Assembly (NCBI RefSeq): GCF_030247185.1
Contig: NC_080571.1
Location: 251,507,771-251,571,770 of the forward strand
DNA from: Malaya genurostris
Lineage: Eukaryota; Arthropoda; Insecta; Diptera; Culicidae
DNA length: 64,000 nt
Direction: 5' to 3'
Part shown: in pieces, positions 23,001 through 33,450 of the stretch
Layout: every line of letters begins with the position of its first letter
How positions within the stretch are numbered: the first letter of the stretch is position 1
Translations under genes and position numbers: made by a program
Notes under the pieces: model-generated
Told to the model about the DNA's origin: nothing
What the model saw: only the letters and a program-made list of their open reading frames with translations
Database searches by the model: none

Positions 23001-23402
23001 TAGCAGTTGTAATGAACGATGAATAAACAATGTCATTTCCCTCGAATTTGAAACTAAATGTTTGATTCTGTATCTGGAACCAAATTCTGAACCTGAAATT
23101 AGATTAAGGAACTGTACCCTCAATACTGGATTCAGGAACTGAGCTGTGAACAAACCGGAACGAGTGCATCTTAAGCAGGTTGGAATGAACGAAATATATT
23201 GCGAATGCAGTGAATTTTAAGACTCTGACGCCAATAATTTTGACAAGAACTTTTTACTCGTACACGAAGAAGGTCAAATGCACGAAAAATGTAAATTTCA
23301 AAAATGTTTGTTTAACATTTGCAGGTTCATAAAAATCTGCAGCGTTGATCAGAAATCAGTAAATTCATAGATGAATCTGCTTTCGTATACTGGACTTATA
23401 TG
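23001..23402. other. No gene; cryptically simple 'ggaactgaattc' text
   Basis: About 23050-23150 is rich in short, irregular 'gaacc/ttctga' phrases, as is 44440-44760. Nothing else is recognised. Confidence 0.45.
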
Positions 23403-23404
23403 TA

Positions 23405-24698
23405 ACAGATCGGCTGAAAAGTTCGTATCGTTTCTATGAGAGGGCGCCACTAGAATTAAATCCATACCATTTTCAGTTAGTACCAACCTTCAAAAGATAC
23501 GTGTATAAATTTGACAGCTGTCTGATTATTAGTTTGTGAGATATTGCATTTTGAGTGAAGCTACTTTTGTTATTGTGAAAAAAAATGGAAAAAAAGGAAT
23601 TTCGTGTGTTGATGAAACACTACTTTTTGATGAAAAAAAGTGCCGCCGATACCAAAAAATGGCTTGATGAGTGTTATTCAGACTCTGCACCGGGCGAAGC
23701 AACAATTCGTAAGTGGTTTGCAAAATTTCGTACTGGTCATATATGCACCGAAGACGATGAACGCAGTGGACGTCCAAAATAGGCTGTTACTGATGAAAAC
23801 GTGAAAAAAATCCACAAAATGATTTTCAATGACCGTAAAGTGAAGTTGATCGAGATAGCTGACACCCTAAAGATAGCAAAGGAACGTGTTGGACATATTA
23901 TTCACGAATATTTGGATATGAGAAAGCTTTGTGCAAAATGGGTGCCACGTGAGCTCACAATCGATCAAAAACAACAACGAATTGATGATTCTGAGCAGTG
24001 TTTGGAGCTGTTATATCGAAATAAACCCGATTTTTTTCGTCGATATATAACAATGGACGAAACATGGCTCCATCACTTCACTCCGGAGTCCAATCGACAG
24101 TCAGCTGAGTGGACTGCACGCGATGAACCGAACCCAAAGCGTGGAAAGACTCAACAATCGGCCGGTGAGGTTATGGCGTCTGTATTTTGGGATTCGCATG
24201 GTATAATTTTTATCGACTACCTTGAAAAGGGAAAAATCATCAACAGTGACTATTATATAGCGTTATTAGAGCGTTTGAAGGACGAAATTTCAAAAAAACG
24301 GCCTCATTTGAAGAAGAAAAAAGTTTTGTTTCATCAAGACAATGCACCGTGTCACAAGTCGATGAAAACAATGCTGAAATTGAACGAATTGGGCTTCGAA
24401 TTGCTCCCTCATCCACCGTATTCTCCTGATTTGGCCCCCAGTGACTTTTTCCTGTTCTCAGACCTCAAGAGAATGCTCGCTGGTAAAAAATTTAGAAGCA
24501 ACGAAGAGGTAATCGCTGAAACTGAGGCCTATTTTGAGGCAAAGGACAAATCGTACTACAGAAATGGTATCAAAAAGTTGGAAGATCGCTATAATCGCTG
24601 TATCACCTCTGATGGCAATTATGTTGAATAATAAAAACGAATTTTGGCAAAAAAATGTGTGTTTCTATTAAACGATACGAACTTTTCAGCCGAACTGT
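23405..24698 (+). mobile_element. Nearly full-length mariner element, 1294 bp
   Basis: Inverted ends (left from 23405, right to 24698) share 'cggctgaaaagttcgtatcg' almost perfectly and are flanked by TA at 23403-23404 and 24699-24700, the mariner target. Length and single-frame layout are typical of mariners. Low divergence between the ends and one coding lesion suggest a recently active lineage. Confidence 0.93.
23585..24631 (+). pseudogene. Mariner transposase (DD34D), single amber stop
   Basis: A frame of 349 codons is interrupted only by TAG at 23780-23782, just after 'ERSGRPK'. Upstream is the N-terminal DNA-binding region, with a helix-turn-helix around 'ATIRKWFAKFRTG' (near residue 45). 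Downstream are the second helix-turn-helix ('RVGHIIHEYLDMRKL'), the linker motif 'WVPRELT', and the catalytic core: first Asp in 'TMDETWLHHF', second in 'HQDNAPCHKS', third in 'YSPDLAPSDFFLF'. I count 34 residues between the last two Asp, hence DD34D. The C-terminus 'YNRCI..DGNYVE' is the usual mariner ending. Start is ATG at 23585. Without suppression of the amber codon only a 65-residue DNA-binding fragment, or an internally started core, could be made. Confidence 0.95.
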
Positions 24699-25004
24699 TA
24701 TAAGTGTACTGCGGTAAACGGACTGTGTAAATTATTTTGTCGCCGAAGTCCAATCAATAAAATGCGCAATATCAAGTGATAACCTTTTATAGGGGAATGT
24801 CGTCTAGGTTGGACCACTTTTTGAATATACCCTGTATCTTTGGTTTATATTGAAATATTCTCAATATTGATGTCTTATTTGAAAGTTTGGACTGTCATAA
24901 GAAACTTCCAATTAGATTGAATTGCTGCTCATTATATAAAAATAGTTATTAATAAAATGAAAAAATCAAAAAAGTAGTCTAGGGCCACTAGTGATTCTGG
25001 CCGA

Positions 25005-25240
25005 ATTATGTTTTTGTGTTTTTGGTATTACATTCCTTTTGTGGAATTTGGCCTCTCTGTTTCAACAGACTTCGCAGCCTATTTTTAGTGTACAGAATCA
25101 TTGCATGGCTAGTACTATGGATCCTACTCTTAGTGTCAGTAGGATCCATTCTTCCAGGTCGGGGATCGAACATACGAGAAACTGGTTTGTAAGACCAGCG
25201 CCCTATGCATTGAACCGCCAACCCGGGACGGAATATGTAC
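25005..25240 (-). mobile_element. tRNA-derived SINE (family F)
   Basis: Read on the minus strand it opens with a tRNA-like head, 'gttggcggttcaatgc', a paired anticodon-arm-like 'ctggtcttacaaaccag', and a B-box-like 'gttcgatccccgacc'. A unique body follows, containing the short palindrome 'ggatcctac...gtaggatcc'. The tail ends 'aaaaggaatgtaatacc'. The organisation is that of Feilai-like SINEs of culicine mosquitoes. A 5'-truncated copy is at 32464-32610. Confidence 0.8.
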
Positions 25241-25448
25241 TACACTAATTTTAAATGAATAAATATGGAACTATTTAGTGTTATTTTATTTGAACCTCAA
25301 TCAGTTTTTATATACTATGAATAAGAGTTTTGAGGGCATCGGTTACAAACAAATGATACAGAAGTCTTGATCAGAAGAGGTTTGTCGTTTTTTAAATGTC
25401 TTCGAGGAGTCGCACTTTTGTTGTTTTTCATGTAATACCCAAGTAGCA

Positions 25449-26815
25449 TACTTTGTTTGTGTATTGCACGTTGAACTTGATGTGAAACAAGTTTTGCTTG
25501 CTGAAAAAACATGTATTGGTACTTTTGTATGACCGAAAAAGCGCAGTTTAACGTTTGATGTAGAACAAGTTCCTTGGTTTATTACTAGTTCCTGAACATT
25601 TCCCAAGAACATTTATTTTGGTTGAAAAAACTTGATTCAACACGTATTTAGGATGTTTTGAATGATGAAATAAGCGATTCTATCTGAATGTGATCGATTT
25701 TCACTTTTAAAGTTGAAGATGTTTCTGAAGTAGTTTGGAATGCTAAAATCCAATCACAAACATCAGAACGAATTAATTTTTGAATGCAAAAACGAATCGA
25801 ACTTAATTTCCAAGAATAATGTTCCAGCAATGTTTTTAGTTAAAGTTTGAAGTTTCGAGAACTCTCTAAATCTTTAGTGATTATAAATATACGAAAATAC
25901 AGATAAAATTATTGTGCGATATTTGCGAGCTAAAAACACATACGAATCATATTTTACCGTGAAACGTGCTATCATACCTTCAGAATTTTGACGCGCTACT
26001 TGGAAAGGTTTGTTTTGAATTAGAACTAATAACTTATTTGGATAAATTAAATTTGTTATGCATTGTTTATGTTCTAAAACATTTAATAAAGAATAGATTA
26101 TTGATTATAGTGAAAAGGTATACTTCCATTCTAATTCTAAATGCTGTAAAAGACGTTTAAAACCCCAAATCAACATTGCCATTTAATAAATGAAACGGTC
26201 GACATTTAACAGTATGTTCCATAATTTAAGTTCCAGTCACTACAGGAGAGTTTTATAACATTTCAAATATGATCAGTACTACGAATTTATATTCAATTCA
26301 ATGAAATTGTACCATGCTTCTAAAATAGCATTTATAATTATTTTCTCTCTACATAATCGTATTATCATAGACTTGAGAGTCCATTTCTTGTGACGATTAC
26401 TGTTCATGATAACAAAATCGCTCCTCCATTTTTTTGTTTCATTTACGTTACCAAAGTGCCATTAACTCCTTTAAGAAAGCTAATCGAACATGTGTTTAAT
26501 CAACGTTGAATAAACTCGTGCAATACTGTATATAAAACATTATAAGAACATTTGTTATTCTTGTCATGTTAGTAATGATTTTAAGAATCGTTTGTATTTG
26601 ATTGTTTATTTTAGGTTAAAATTCAATTATGCATTAGACTGTAAAATGCAAATCAAGTGTATATTTTTGTATATTGGACTCATAAACCGATTAATAAGTC
26701 GAAAATAAAAAAAAACCAGTAACACTGTCTCACAGTTCACCGCTCTCGCTTTGACAGCTACTCAAGGAAAAATAAAAAGAAAGTGTTTTCGAATAAACTA
26801 ATTTCGTGTGGTGAA
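25449..26815 (+). other. Left non-coding region of the two-gene transposon
   Basis: About 1.37 kb, AT-rich, with no convincing frame. It presumably holds subterminal transposase-binding sites and the promoter of the accessory gene. Immediately upstream of the coding start is a GC-richer patch ('ctcacagttcaccgctctcg' near 26729) that could be the transcription start region. Confidence 0.5.
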
Positions 26816-28708
26816 ATGTTCGCGGTAGTGCAAACCCGAAAGGGAAAAAAATCTAAACCCTCGCTTACAGTTGTTCCTGAAAATTGGACCGGTGACAAAT
26901 GTGTCTTTTGGCCTCCAAAAGGTTTAGTTTCTTTGTCAAGAAATCCTAACACGAAGCCAGGTTCTTCTTGGGTTGCTACAAAAGCAAAGGTGGTTGGAAG
27001 AGCCAATAGTTTCACTGAAGCAGAAAAAATATTGGCGGAATTACAAATTATCACGGATTCTGAGGATGTTGAAGGCGTTGGAACTCGAAAGAATCCGGTA
27101 AAAAGCAAAGGAAAATTCATTACTAACACATATGAGTTACAAAGTGTGGTAAGATAAACACTAATTAATAATGTCATTTTCGCTTGAGAAAACAGAAACT
27201 GACCCACGGTAGTTTCATAAATCAAACACTTTTTGCGAAACTGTTTTGGTTTCGTACTTAGTAACGGGGATTTGAGCAAACCTGATATAAACACCTGTTT
27301 CGAAACTAATTCGATTTTCAGTTCAACAACGTTGAAACTAGGTTCGAAACTGGCTTTAAACAAACGCTTTGACAGCAATGAGGGTGGAAACTGGGTTAGG
27401 TCTGACATCAAGCGAAAAAGACATAAGGAACAATTTTATTTTTTTATTATATGTTTTAGACGCAGGTTTCTACCGAAGAAAATAGAGAAACGTTTACGGC
27501 TATGACGGCCGAACATGTGTCCCAGACTCCGGAGTCTTGTGCTTTGTTCGATTCTGCTAGTGCTAAAGTTGCGCTACCTACGAGTTTACCTGTTCCATCA
27601 AACCAGGTCTTATCGGATGCGGCATCATTAGGTTCCGTGATGACTATTGAAACCGAAAATCCGTTCTCCGTTTCACATCACACACAAACGCAGTCGGCAG
27701 ATCAGCAGGTAAGTTATGTCATGACTAATACGATAAAAATAAAATATTGTTATGTCTTGTAACTAGATCATCTGTGAAAGCAACATTGAATACATTCAAC
27801 TTGAAAATGGAGCTGTAATGCCTCTAATATGTGAACCTGCTTTAAATGAAAACGCAACCGAAGATGAAAACGATTTTAATAAACGTTGTTGTCATGTTAC
27901 AGAAGTAATAAATCGACTCGACGATATAGAGAATGAAATAAAAGCAATAAAAGCTCTTACACTGCAAATGACAAATTTTATGGCCAACATGGATAAATTC
28001 ATGACAAAAAAAAATGATTCAAGTCGGACTACAATCAAACCAGAAACTGAGAGTTTTTCAGGATGTAAGGAATTTTTATCACTACAAACAAAGGAAGATT
28101 TGATACTACTGGAAAAAAAGTTAAAAGACGACAATTTTCAAAATCGCATACTCAAATATTGTAAATCGATATTTAATTTAACTGGAAAGCGTGAAGGAAC
28201 GCCCTTTTTTAAAACCTTCCTACGTAAAATATTATCTCCAAAGATTCTCAAACCGTTTTCTTGGCAGGGAAATCCAAGACTCATGAAAAATTCAGATGGC
28301 AGTCAAAGTGGCCATAATGAAAGTTTCAGAGGAAACTTCCCAAATTTCGTTCATTTCGTTTTTTTAGTCATAAGAGCGGCAGATTTCGAGTTTACTGAAG
28401 AGAGTAATAATAAATCATTCTCTAATTTTCTACGGATGAAAAACACAGAAATTAAACGATTCGAGTCTGGCAAAGGAGGTCGTGCAGCTTATACAAGAAA
28501 ACGTAAAAATCCAAACAATATTGATGATAATCAAAATGTATTAGTCAAAAAGCCAAAAAAGGGTAAGAATGTAAACGACGCTGCTATCCCTAATATAAAA
28601 ATGGAAAGAAATGAGTTGGATAATAATTCGATTACGAGTGAAGAATCACAAGACGACGATGGCAAGAGTGACACTAGTTGCAGCTCAGAATCTAATGCAG
28701 ATAATTAG
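26816..28708 (+). CDS. DUF4806-type accessory protein of the transposon, 3 exons, intact
   Basis: Exons are 26816-27148, 27460-27708 and 27767-28708. Introns start GTAAGA and GTAAGT and end TTTTAG and AACTAG; all junctions are phase 0. The spliced protein is 507 residues with no stop. An in-frame ATG at 26783 would add 11 residues; 26816 is preferred because 'MFAVVQ' is the usual start of this type. Residues 1-80 hold the N-terminal module ('VVPENW', 'CVFWPP', 'SSWVATKAKVVG', 'AEKIL'). About 238-275 is a likely coiled coil ('INRLDDIENEIKAIKALTLQ'). About 298-406 matches a DUF4806 domain ('LEKKLKDDNFQNRIL', 'FLRKILSPKIL', 'FSWQG'). A basic nuclear-localisation-like stretch ('TRKRKNPNN', 'VKKPKKGK') and an acidic Ser-rich tail follow. 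Function is unknown; a DNA- or protein-binding helper of transposition is inferred. Intron 1 contains a 252-bp MITE; without it the intron would be only 56 bp. Confidence 0.82.
27172..27423 (+). mobile_element. 252-bp MITE, intronic copy (TAA duplication)
   Basis: The ends TGTCATTTTCGCTTGA and TCAAGCGAAAAAGACA are inverted repeats with one mismatch in 16. TAA flanks both sides (27169-27171, 27424-27426). It sits inside intron 1 of the accessory gene, so the coding sequence is unaffected. The copy at 29853-30104 is the same length and inverted. Confidence 0.9.
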
Positions 28709-28772
28709 TAGAAGCAAATGAATCATATTAAACTTACTACCTTTAACTAATTCTACTTAATTTTTCAGAAAT

Positions 28773-28820
28773 AATAAAAGAAATCTTTGGAAAAATAACA
28801 TGTATTTTCAGTTATTTATT
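28773..28820. terminator. Paired polyadenylation signals of convergent genes
   Basis: AATAAA at 28773-28778 on + serves the accessory gene (stop at 28708). On -, AATAAA (plus-strand TTTATT at 28815-28820) follows the transposase stop at 28855. The two signals face each other about 40 bp apart, so the transcripts probably overlap at their 3' ends. Confidence 0.65.
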
Positions 28821-28854
28821 ATGAAACGCCTTGAAGTAATAAGTATTGAACAGA

Positions 28855-31264
28855 TTAATTGTAAACGTTTTGTTGTAGCGTATGAATCAGTGGTAGGAAT
28901 AAACATTTTGGTAAACACTTTTCTCTGATTTCGACGCATACCATTTTTGAATATAATTCTTTAAGTGCGTAATTTGCGGGAGGTTTCAGTTCTACATTTG
29001 ATGCATATATTTGCAAAGCGGATGATTTTATGGGTTTTATAAAATAATCAACAATTTTCTCGAGAGCATTGCCATATAATGAAATCGTTTTTGTGCGGTT
29101 ATTGTGCAAAATACTCGATACCTTGATTATTTCGTTTTTCTTTGTTAGAATCCAGCAATCTGAATTGGAATTAATATTAATACAGAAAGTTTTGAGCTTT
29201 AAGAAGGCATATGATTGTAGTCGGTGCTTTTGAAGATAATGAAGTATGTCATTAGGTAATTTTTTTCTGTCTATTTCATATTTCAATATAGGTTCGTTGT
29301 TTGTGAAGTCCGAATCTGGTTGAGTAGATAAATTTTGTTGGATTTCGACTATTCGTCGAGCTACTTGAGAAAGTGGCAAATTTCCACTTCTTATAATTCT
29401 CTTGAGATAATATAGTCTCGATTCAAATGGGTAAGCATCAAACGAGTCCAACGGTCCAAATCTTTCCACGTCGTCAATTAAATGGATTAGATTGTGCATA
29501 TTACTGCAGAACATTTGCTCACCATATAAAACTTTTACACCTCTGAGAAAATCTGTTAGTAACGATTTTGCTATTTTATAATTCTGCTTGCTTTGCTCAT
29601 GACGAACACAGATTTGTATAGCACAAAAATAATGAAGAAAATGCTCGATAATGTTCTAACAGATAAAATATTTTTTTGTAACCACTATGCTTATGTACAG
29701 TAAAAATGTTCGGAATTCTGATGCCTTCCATCGAGAAAGGTGCTCTAATCCCCGAATTGGTCTTAGTATTTCCTTTGGCATTTTACATCCAATCATAAAA
29801 TTGCTGACTTGCTGAGATTCCGACGAGGACCATTTGGCTTTCATGTTACTAATGTCGTTTTCGCTTGATACCAAACCTAACCCAGTTTCCACCCTAACTG
29901 CTGCCAAACCGTTTGTTTGAAGCTAGTTTCGAACCTAGTTTTAACGTTGTTGAACTGAAAATCGAGTCAGTTTCGAACCTGGTTGTTATATCAGGTTTGC
30001 TCAAACCGCCGTTGCTAAGCGCGTAAACAACACAGTTTCGTGAAAAGCGTTTGTTTGATGAAACTACCCTGGGTCAGTTTCAGTTTTCTCAAGCAAAAAC
30101 GACATAAGTGTACCAGTTTTCCATCCACTTAGGAACCGTTTTGTGATGCCTAAGTCAATCAAATGCAATGAATCACCAATGGGAAAGTCTTTAATCATAT
30201 CTAATTCTTGAATATTCTCCAAAATGCTTGTGAACTTATGATGTCCTTCATCTGCTTTTGTTCGAAATTCCTCGTCGTTTCGTAGGGGTGCGTCCAACTG
30301 TGGGAATATCATTTTTCCGAACGCATGAGAATATTCTCCATCAGTTTTGCATTTTTGACATGATCCATATCCGTTATGTCCAATCACACCTGATAACAAG
30401 TTTTTTTCAAAAGTTATAAATTGTATGATTAATTTATTAATTACCTCGTAGCATGGCTCGAGCGGGTGTGTCACATATAAAACACCGCAACGAAACTTTT
30501 ATAATATTACTGCTTATTCTGATTCCTTGTTGCAACACAACATTTAGTTCTTCAACGAAAGGCCGTAAGAATGCATTTACATTTTTTGGCTTATCTAAAA
30601 ATAGAAGAAACGTGTTGTAGACATATTTAATATACTTTTTTATAATTTTCTAACATTGTCCACAAAATATTCCAACGACCTGAGGTGGAATAAATTTAAG
30701 TTCATGGATGTTTACCAATATTGGCCATAACGATAATGTTGAACTTTTGAAAGTTGGCAGTCCATCGATATTTACGTTTAAAGAAACTTGTTTTAAAACA
30801 TGTTTTTCACTCGCTGACAGAACATTTATAAGTGCGTGCTCCAAGCCATAATGCCAATATTTACCACCTGTTTCTTCGCTTACTAAAACATTTGTTCTTG
30901 AGGGTGTTTGTACAAGAGTTCTGGCATCTTTTGGTAAAGCATTGTCATGAACGTTTGATTTCAATATATTTAGAAGTGAGTTTATGGCAGTGTGTTTGAT
31001 CTGATGCTGAATAGCCCATGATTTTAAGTCTTCTCGCAAATCATAGATATTACTTTTCAATGAGGTATTGTTCAGGCTTGAATCATCGATATCATTGTTT
31101 TCATATTCTTCTTCAATATCCTCCATCGTACTTGATTGAAATTCCGGCCACGATACGATGTGTGAGTTTTCCATTTGTGGTATTTCACTGTTCCCATCCA
31201 CCTCCGAAGTGAAAATAGATTTGTTTTCAGCGATATCTAGATTATTCAATGCCTTCTTAATCAT
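28855..31264 (-). pseudogene. Transposase of the two-gene element (tnp2/CACTA-like?), MITE-disrupted
   Basis: Exons on -: 31264-30655, 30594-30445, 30389-28855. Introns 30654-30595 and 30444-30390 begin GTTAGA and GTAATT and end TTTTAG and TATCAG. The first ATG is used; an upstream exon is possible. Omitting the MITE at 29853-30104 and one TAA duplication gives exactly 680 codons including the stop. Motifs in order: 'NVNIDGLPTFKSS' (candidate first catalytic Asp), 'CFICDTPARA' then 'GHNGYGSCQKCK' (a C2...H...C2 zinc motif), 'LRNDEEF', 'EGHHKF', 'IGDSLHLIDLGITKR' (candidate second Asp), and 'LSRWKASEFRTFLLY'. This order resembles animal 'transposase-domain' proteins related to tnp2. Lesions: the exonic MITE and one in-frame TAG at 29656-29658. 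The enzyme presumably excises elements with TACCCAAGTAGCA ends. The superfamily name is inference. Confidence 0.72.
29853..30104 (-). mobile_element. 252-bp MITE, exonic copy (TAA duplication)
   Basis: It has the same length and family as 27172-27423 but is inverted. The ends TGTCGTTTTCGCTTGA and TCAAGCAAAAACGACA differ at one of 16 positions. TAA is at 29850-29852 and 30105-30107. It lies inside a transposase exon between the codons for 'WKTGT' and 'NMKAKW'. Removing it with one TAA restores an unbroken frame, which confirms both boundaries. Confidence 0.92.
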
Positions 31265-31784
31265 TGCATTTTTTTTAGTCGAAAAGCACCGTTTCTTTTT
31301 ATATTTTTCCAAAGGTGATTATCACTAAACATTTTTCCAAATGTACTGTGCACTATATTCGCGACAAAACTGATTGAGCTACCGCAAGCCTTTGCAAGAT
31401 AAAAAATATTTTTTAAGTTTAAGATGTTTAACACACGCTAAAATCACTAATAGAACATCGTCTGAATACTTGGTATGTTTAGAGAAAACTAGATCTTCGA
31501 TGTTCCAACATAGTTATTAAAATCATCTGAAATTCCTATCTATTACATGCATGATACATCTAACTCAAAAGTACATATCTAACTTGTTTTGTAGAAGGAC
31601 TTATTACTATCAAGAACAACATCTTATTTTAAAGTTGGGAATACATTGAAATAGAATACTGTAAAACAATTAAATGCTTTGAAATGCTCATATGAAACAA
31701 CATCAACCTGCCAAACATAAAATACTCTTATGAGACACCTATTGAACATCTTATATTATTTTTTCTAATCTAACATGTTTTAAT
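31265..31784 (-). other. Right non-coding region of the two-gene transposon
   Basis: AT-rich 520 bp between the transposase start and the right inverted end. The frame immediately upstream of the assigned ATG meets stops within 60 bp. A short non-coding or N-terminal first exon could lie here, but no splice donor was convincing. Confidence 0.45.
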
Positions 31785-31797
31785 TGCTACTTGGGTA

Positions 31798-32463
31798 CTT
31801 CATGGCTCTCTGGAGAAGTTAAGACAGTGCTTTTCATCGGGTGGCGTCCCTGATTAGATTAGATTGGGCGCGGTCGCTTGCAGAGGTTCGACCAATGACA
31901 TAATCGTAGAAAAAGTAGAATTATGAGACGAAGACGTCGAAGGCAAAAAAGAACTTGTTACTTCTTCGTGCTTATCAGTAGAACTAGCTGCTTTCCCGTT
32001 CGTTTCAACTCTTTGGATATTCAAAACTGTAATGCAACGTTGCGAATCCTTTTCTGTAATAGTACGCTCAATTTCTCACCTCAAATTTGAGTGTGGCACA
32101 TTGTACCGCCCTGAAGCAGCTCTTATGGATTCATTTTCCAAGATTACAGACTTGATAGCCCAAGAAACGTCGTTCACATTGAATTTACCTTTTTCAGATC
32201 TACGCTTATCGTGAGGAGTTTAGAAAAAGTGATGTGACCCTGACTACACGACTGACCCAACCAAGACAAGCGTTGTTTTTTCTAATCGCGGAACACTACA
32301 CGCGAACAGGCTGAAGAAATAAAATTTTCTCTTGCAGAATTTTTTAATGGTTAACCACATAATGGAATTATATACTTACATTTGAGGTGACATAATTTTT
32401 GTTCATGCTTTGAGCTGTTTTTCACGGTTATTCCGAAACTTTTAGAATAACCGAAAACAAAAG
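31798..32463. other. No recognised feature
   Basis: Mixed sequence between the transposon end and a SINE. The 60-codon frame at 32032 has no recognisable domain. Confidence 0.5.
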
Positions 32464-32610
32464 CCTTGGTATTACATTCCTGTGGTGGAATTTGACCTTC
32501 TGTTTCAACAGACTTCGCAGCCGATTCAGAGTGTACAGAACCATTGCATGGCTAGTGCTATGATTCTACTGACACTACGAATCGTTCCAGATCGGGGCTC
32601 GAACATACCG
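32464..32610 (-). mobile_element. tRNA-derived SINE family F, 5'-truncated copy
   Basis: It matches the body and tail of 25005-25240 ('ggtattacattcctgtggtg', 'aacagacttcgcagccgatt', 'ccattgcatggctagtgcta') and the B-box-like 'gatcggggctcgaac'. The tRNA-like head upstream of that box is missing. Confidence 0.75.
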
Positions 32611-32809
32611 AAAACAAGACAAACGCATAAAATTTTAACAAAACATTCTCCGTGAAAAACAATGCACTGAAAATTTTGCTGTCATTGAGAATAATACTTC
32701 CACTGATGGCAGCACGTGTCATATAACAGAAAAAGCAATGGCCCAACCCTGACGACATTCCCCTACCTACCAAGTAGGTAATGCAGAGAAGAAATGTCGT
32801 TTACTAGCT

Positions 32810-32955
32810 CAAAAACCGTCGTCACGGTTTGAGAAAAGTGAACACGCGTTATGAATTTTCCTATTTGATACTTGTTGATGCTATACTTTTCAGAAAACTC
32901 CGAATTATTTGTGATAAAACTGAAAATTTTATCATAAATGACTTATCATATCTCA
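32810..32955 (+). repeat. Family A internal fragment (A8)
   Basis: The 'gatacttgttgatgctatac' and 'aaaactgaaaattttatcat' blocks match the interior of A1 (about 7400-7500) and A3 (about 21000-21100). No ends are present. Confidence 0.55.
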
Positions 32956-32959
32956 TAAA

Positions 32960-33320
32960 AAAAACAAATGATTCCAATTCCAATTCTAATCCGATTTCCA
33001 CAAACTTAGGCTCAAATACAACACCCTCTAGTCTCATAGGTTGCTGTTTAATTTCATCCGGGCCCGACTTCCGGTTACAGATATATAAGGTAAAGTGTGT
33101 TAAACCGTTAGTGCGGGTATACAAAATGAAGAAAAAATCATATTAACCTGACATAACTGTTTACAAATTGAAAAAGTTATGTTAGTTCATACCCAAAGAA
33201 AGTTTATTTTATTCAAGATCGAAAAAAAATATATGGCAGAATCTTCTAGTGATACTTTTGAAAATATAAGTAATATGAGAAAGGCGTCATCACCACTAGG
33301 TGGATTAAAAAAATGTGTTT
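32960..33320. repeat. Family B fragment
   Basis: It has one monomer motif ('gggcccgacttccggttaca') and, at the right, the B head in inverse orientation ('gagaaaggcgtcatcaccac', 'taggtggatt'). Confidence 0.6.
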
Positions 33321-33324
33321 TTTT

Positions 33325-33450
33325 TTGTTTTGATTATAGAGGTTTTAGCATTGTAATCATGCGAAAAGTTTTCCGGTCCTATATTCGGTTGAGAATCGAT
33401 CCCAGCTGGGCTGCGTGATAGACATCGACTTACCCATCATCACCCTAGTA
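33325..33450 (-). mobile_element. tRNA-derived SINE family C, minus-strand copy
   Basis: The reverse complement contains 'gggtaagtcgatgtctatca', 'gctgggatcgattctcaacc' (B-box region) and the tail 'taaaacctctataatcaaaa', in the same order as 5696-5841. Confidence 0.75.

Larger units (their letters stand above)
25436..31797. mobile_element. Candidate autonomous two-gene DNA transposon, 6362 bp
   Basis: TACCCAAGTAGCA (25436-25448) is mirrored exactly at 31785-31797. A TTCATG hexamer occurs just outside both ends (25427-25432 and 31799-31804), but at 3 and 1 bases distance, so the target duplication is uncertain. Inside are two convergent spliced genes meeting at about 28.71-28.85 kb: a + DUF4806-type accessory gene and a - transposase. 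Subterminal regions carry several 'gaacat/atgttc' phrases. The transposase has features of tnp2-like/CACTA-type animal transposases, but the superfamily is not certain. Confidence 0.7.
24792..32763. mobile_element. Possible outer unit with 25-bp inverted ends and TA flanks
   Basis: The text starting 'ggggaatgtcgtc' at 24792-24816 is mirrored at 32739-32763 with about four differences. TA lies directly outside each end. Inside are two same-orientation copies of one SINE family and the 6.36-kb two-gene transposon. The pair may be the ends of one old element filled by later insertions, or two unrelated copies in opposite orientation. Confidence 0.4.

Noticed and set aside
25160..25240. Possible functional tRNA gene on the minus strand
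   Set aside because: It has A- and B-box-like text but the arms do not fold as a proper tRNA, and it is continuous with a SINE body repeated at 32.5 kb.
26758..27411. 217-codon minus-strand open frame
   Set aside because: It is antisense to exon 1 and the MITE of the accessory gene. The plus strand has the family motifs and correct splice sites.
29656..29658. In-frame TAG explained as a short intron (GTTACA...GTTAG)
   Set aside because: Such an intron would be about 30 bp, too short for insect splicing and shorter than the 55-60 bp introns of the same gene. A nonsense mutation is simpler.
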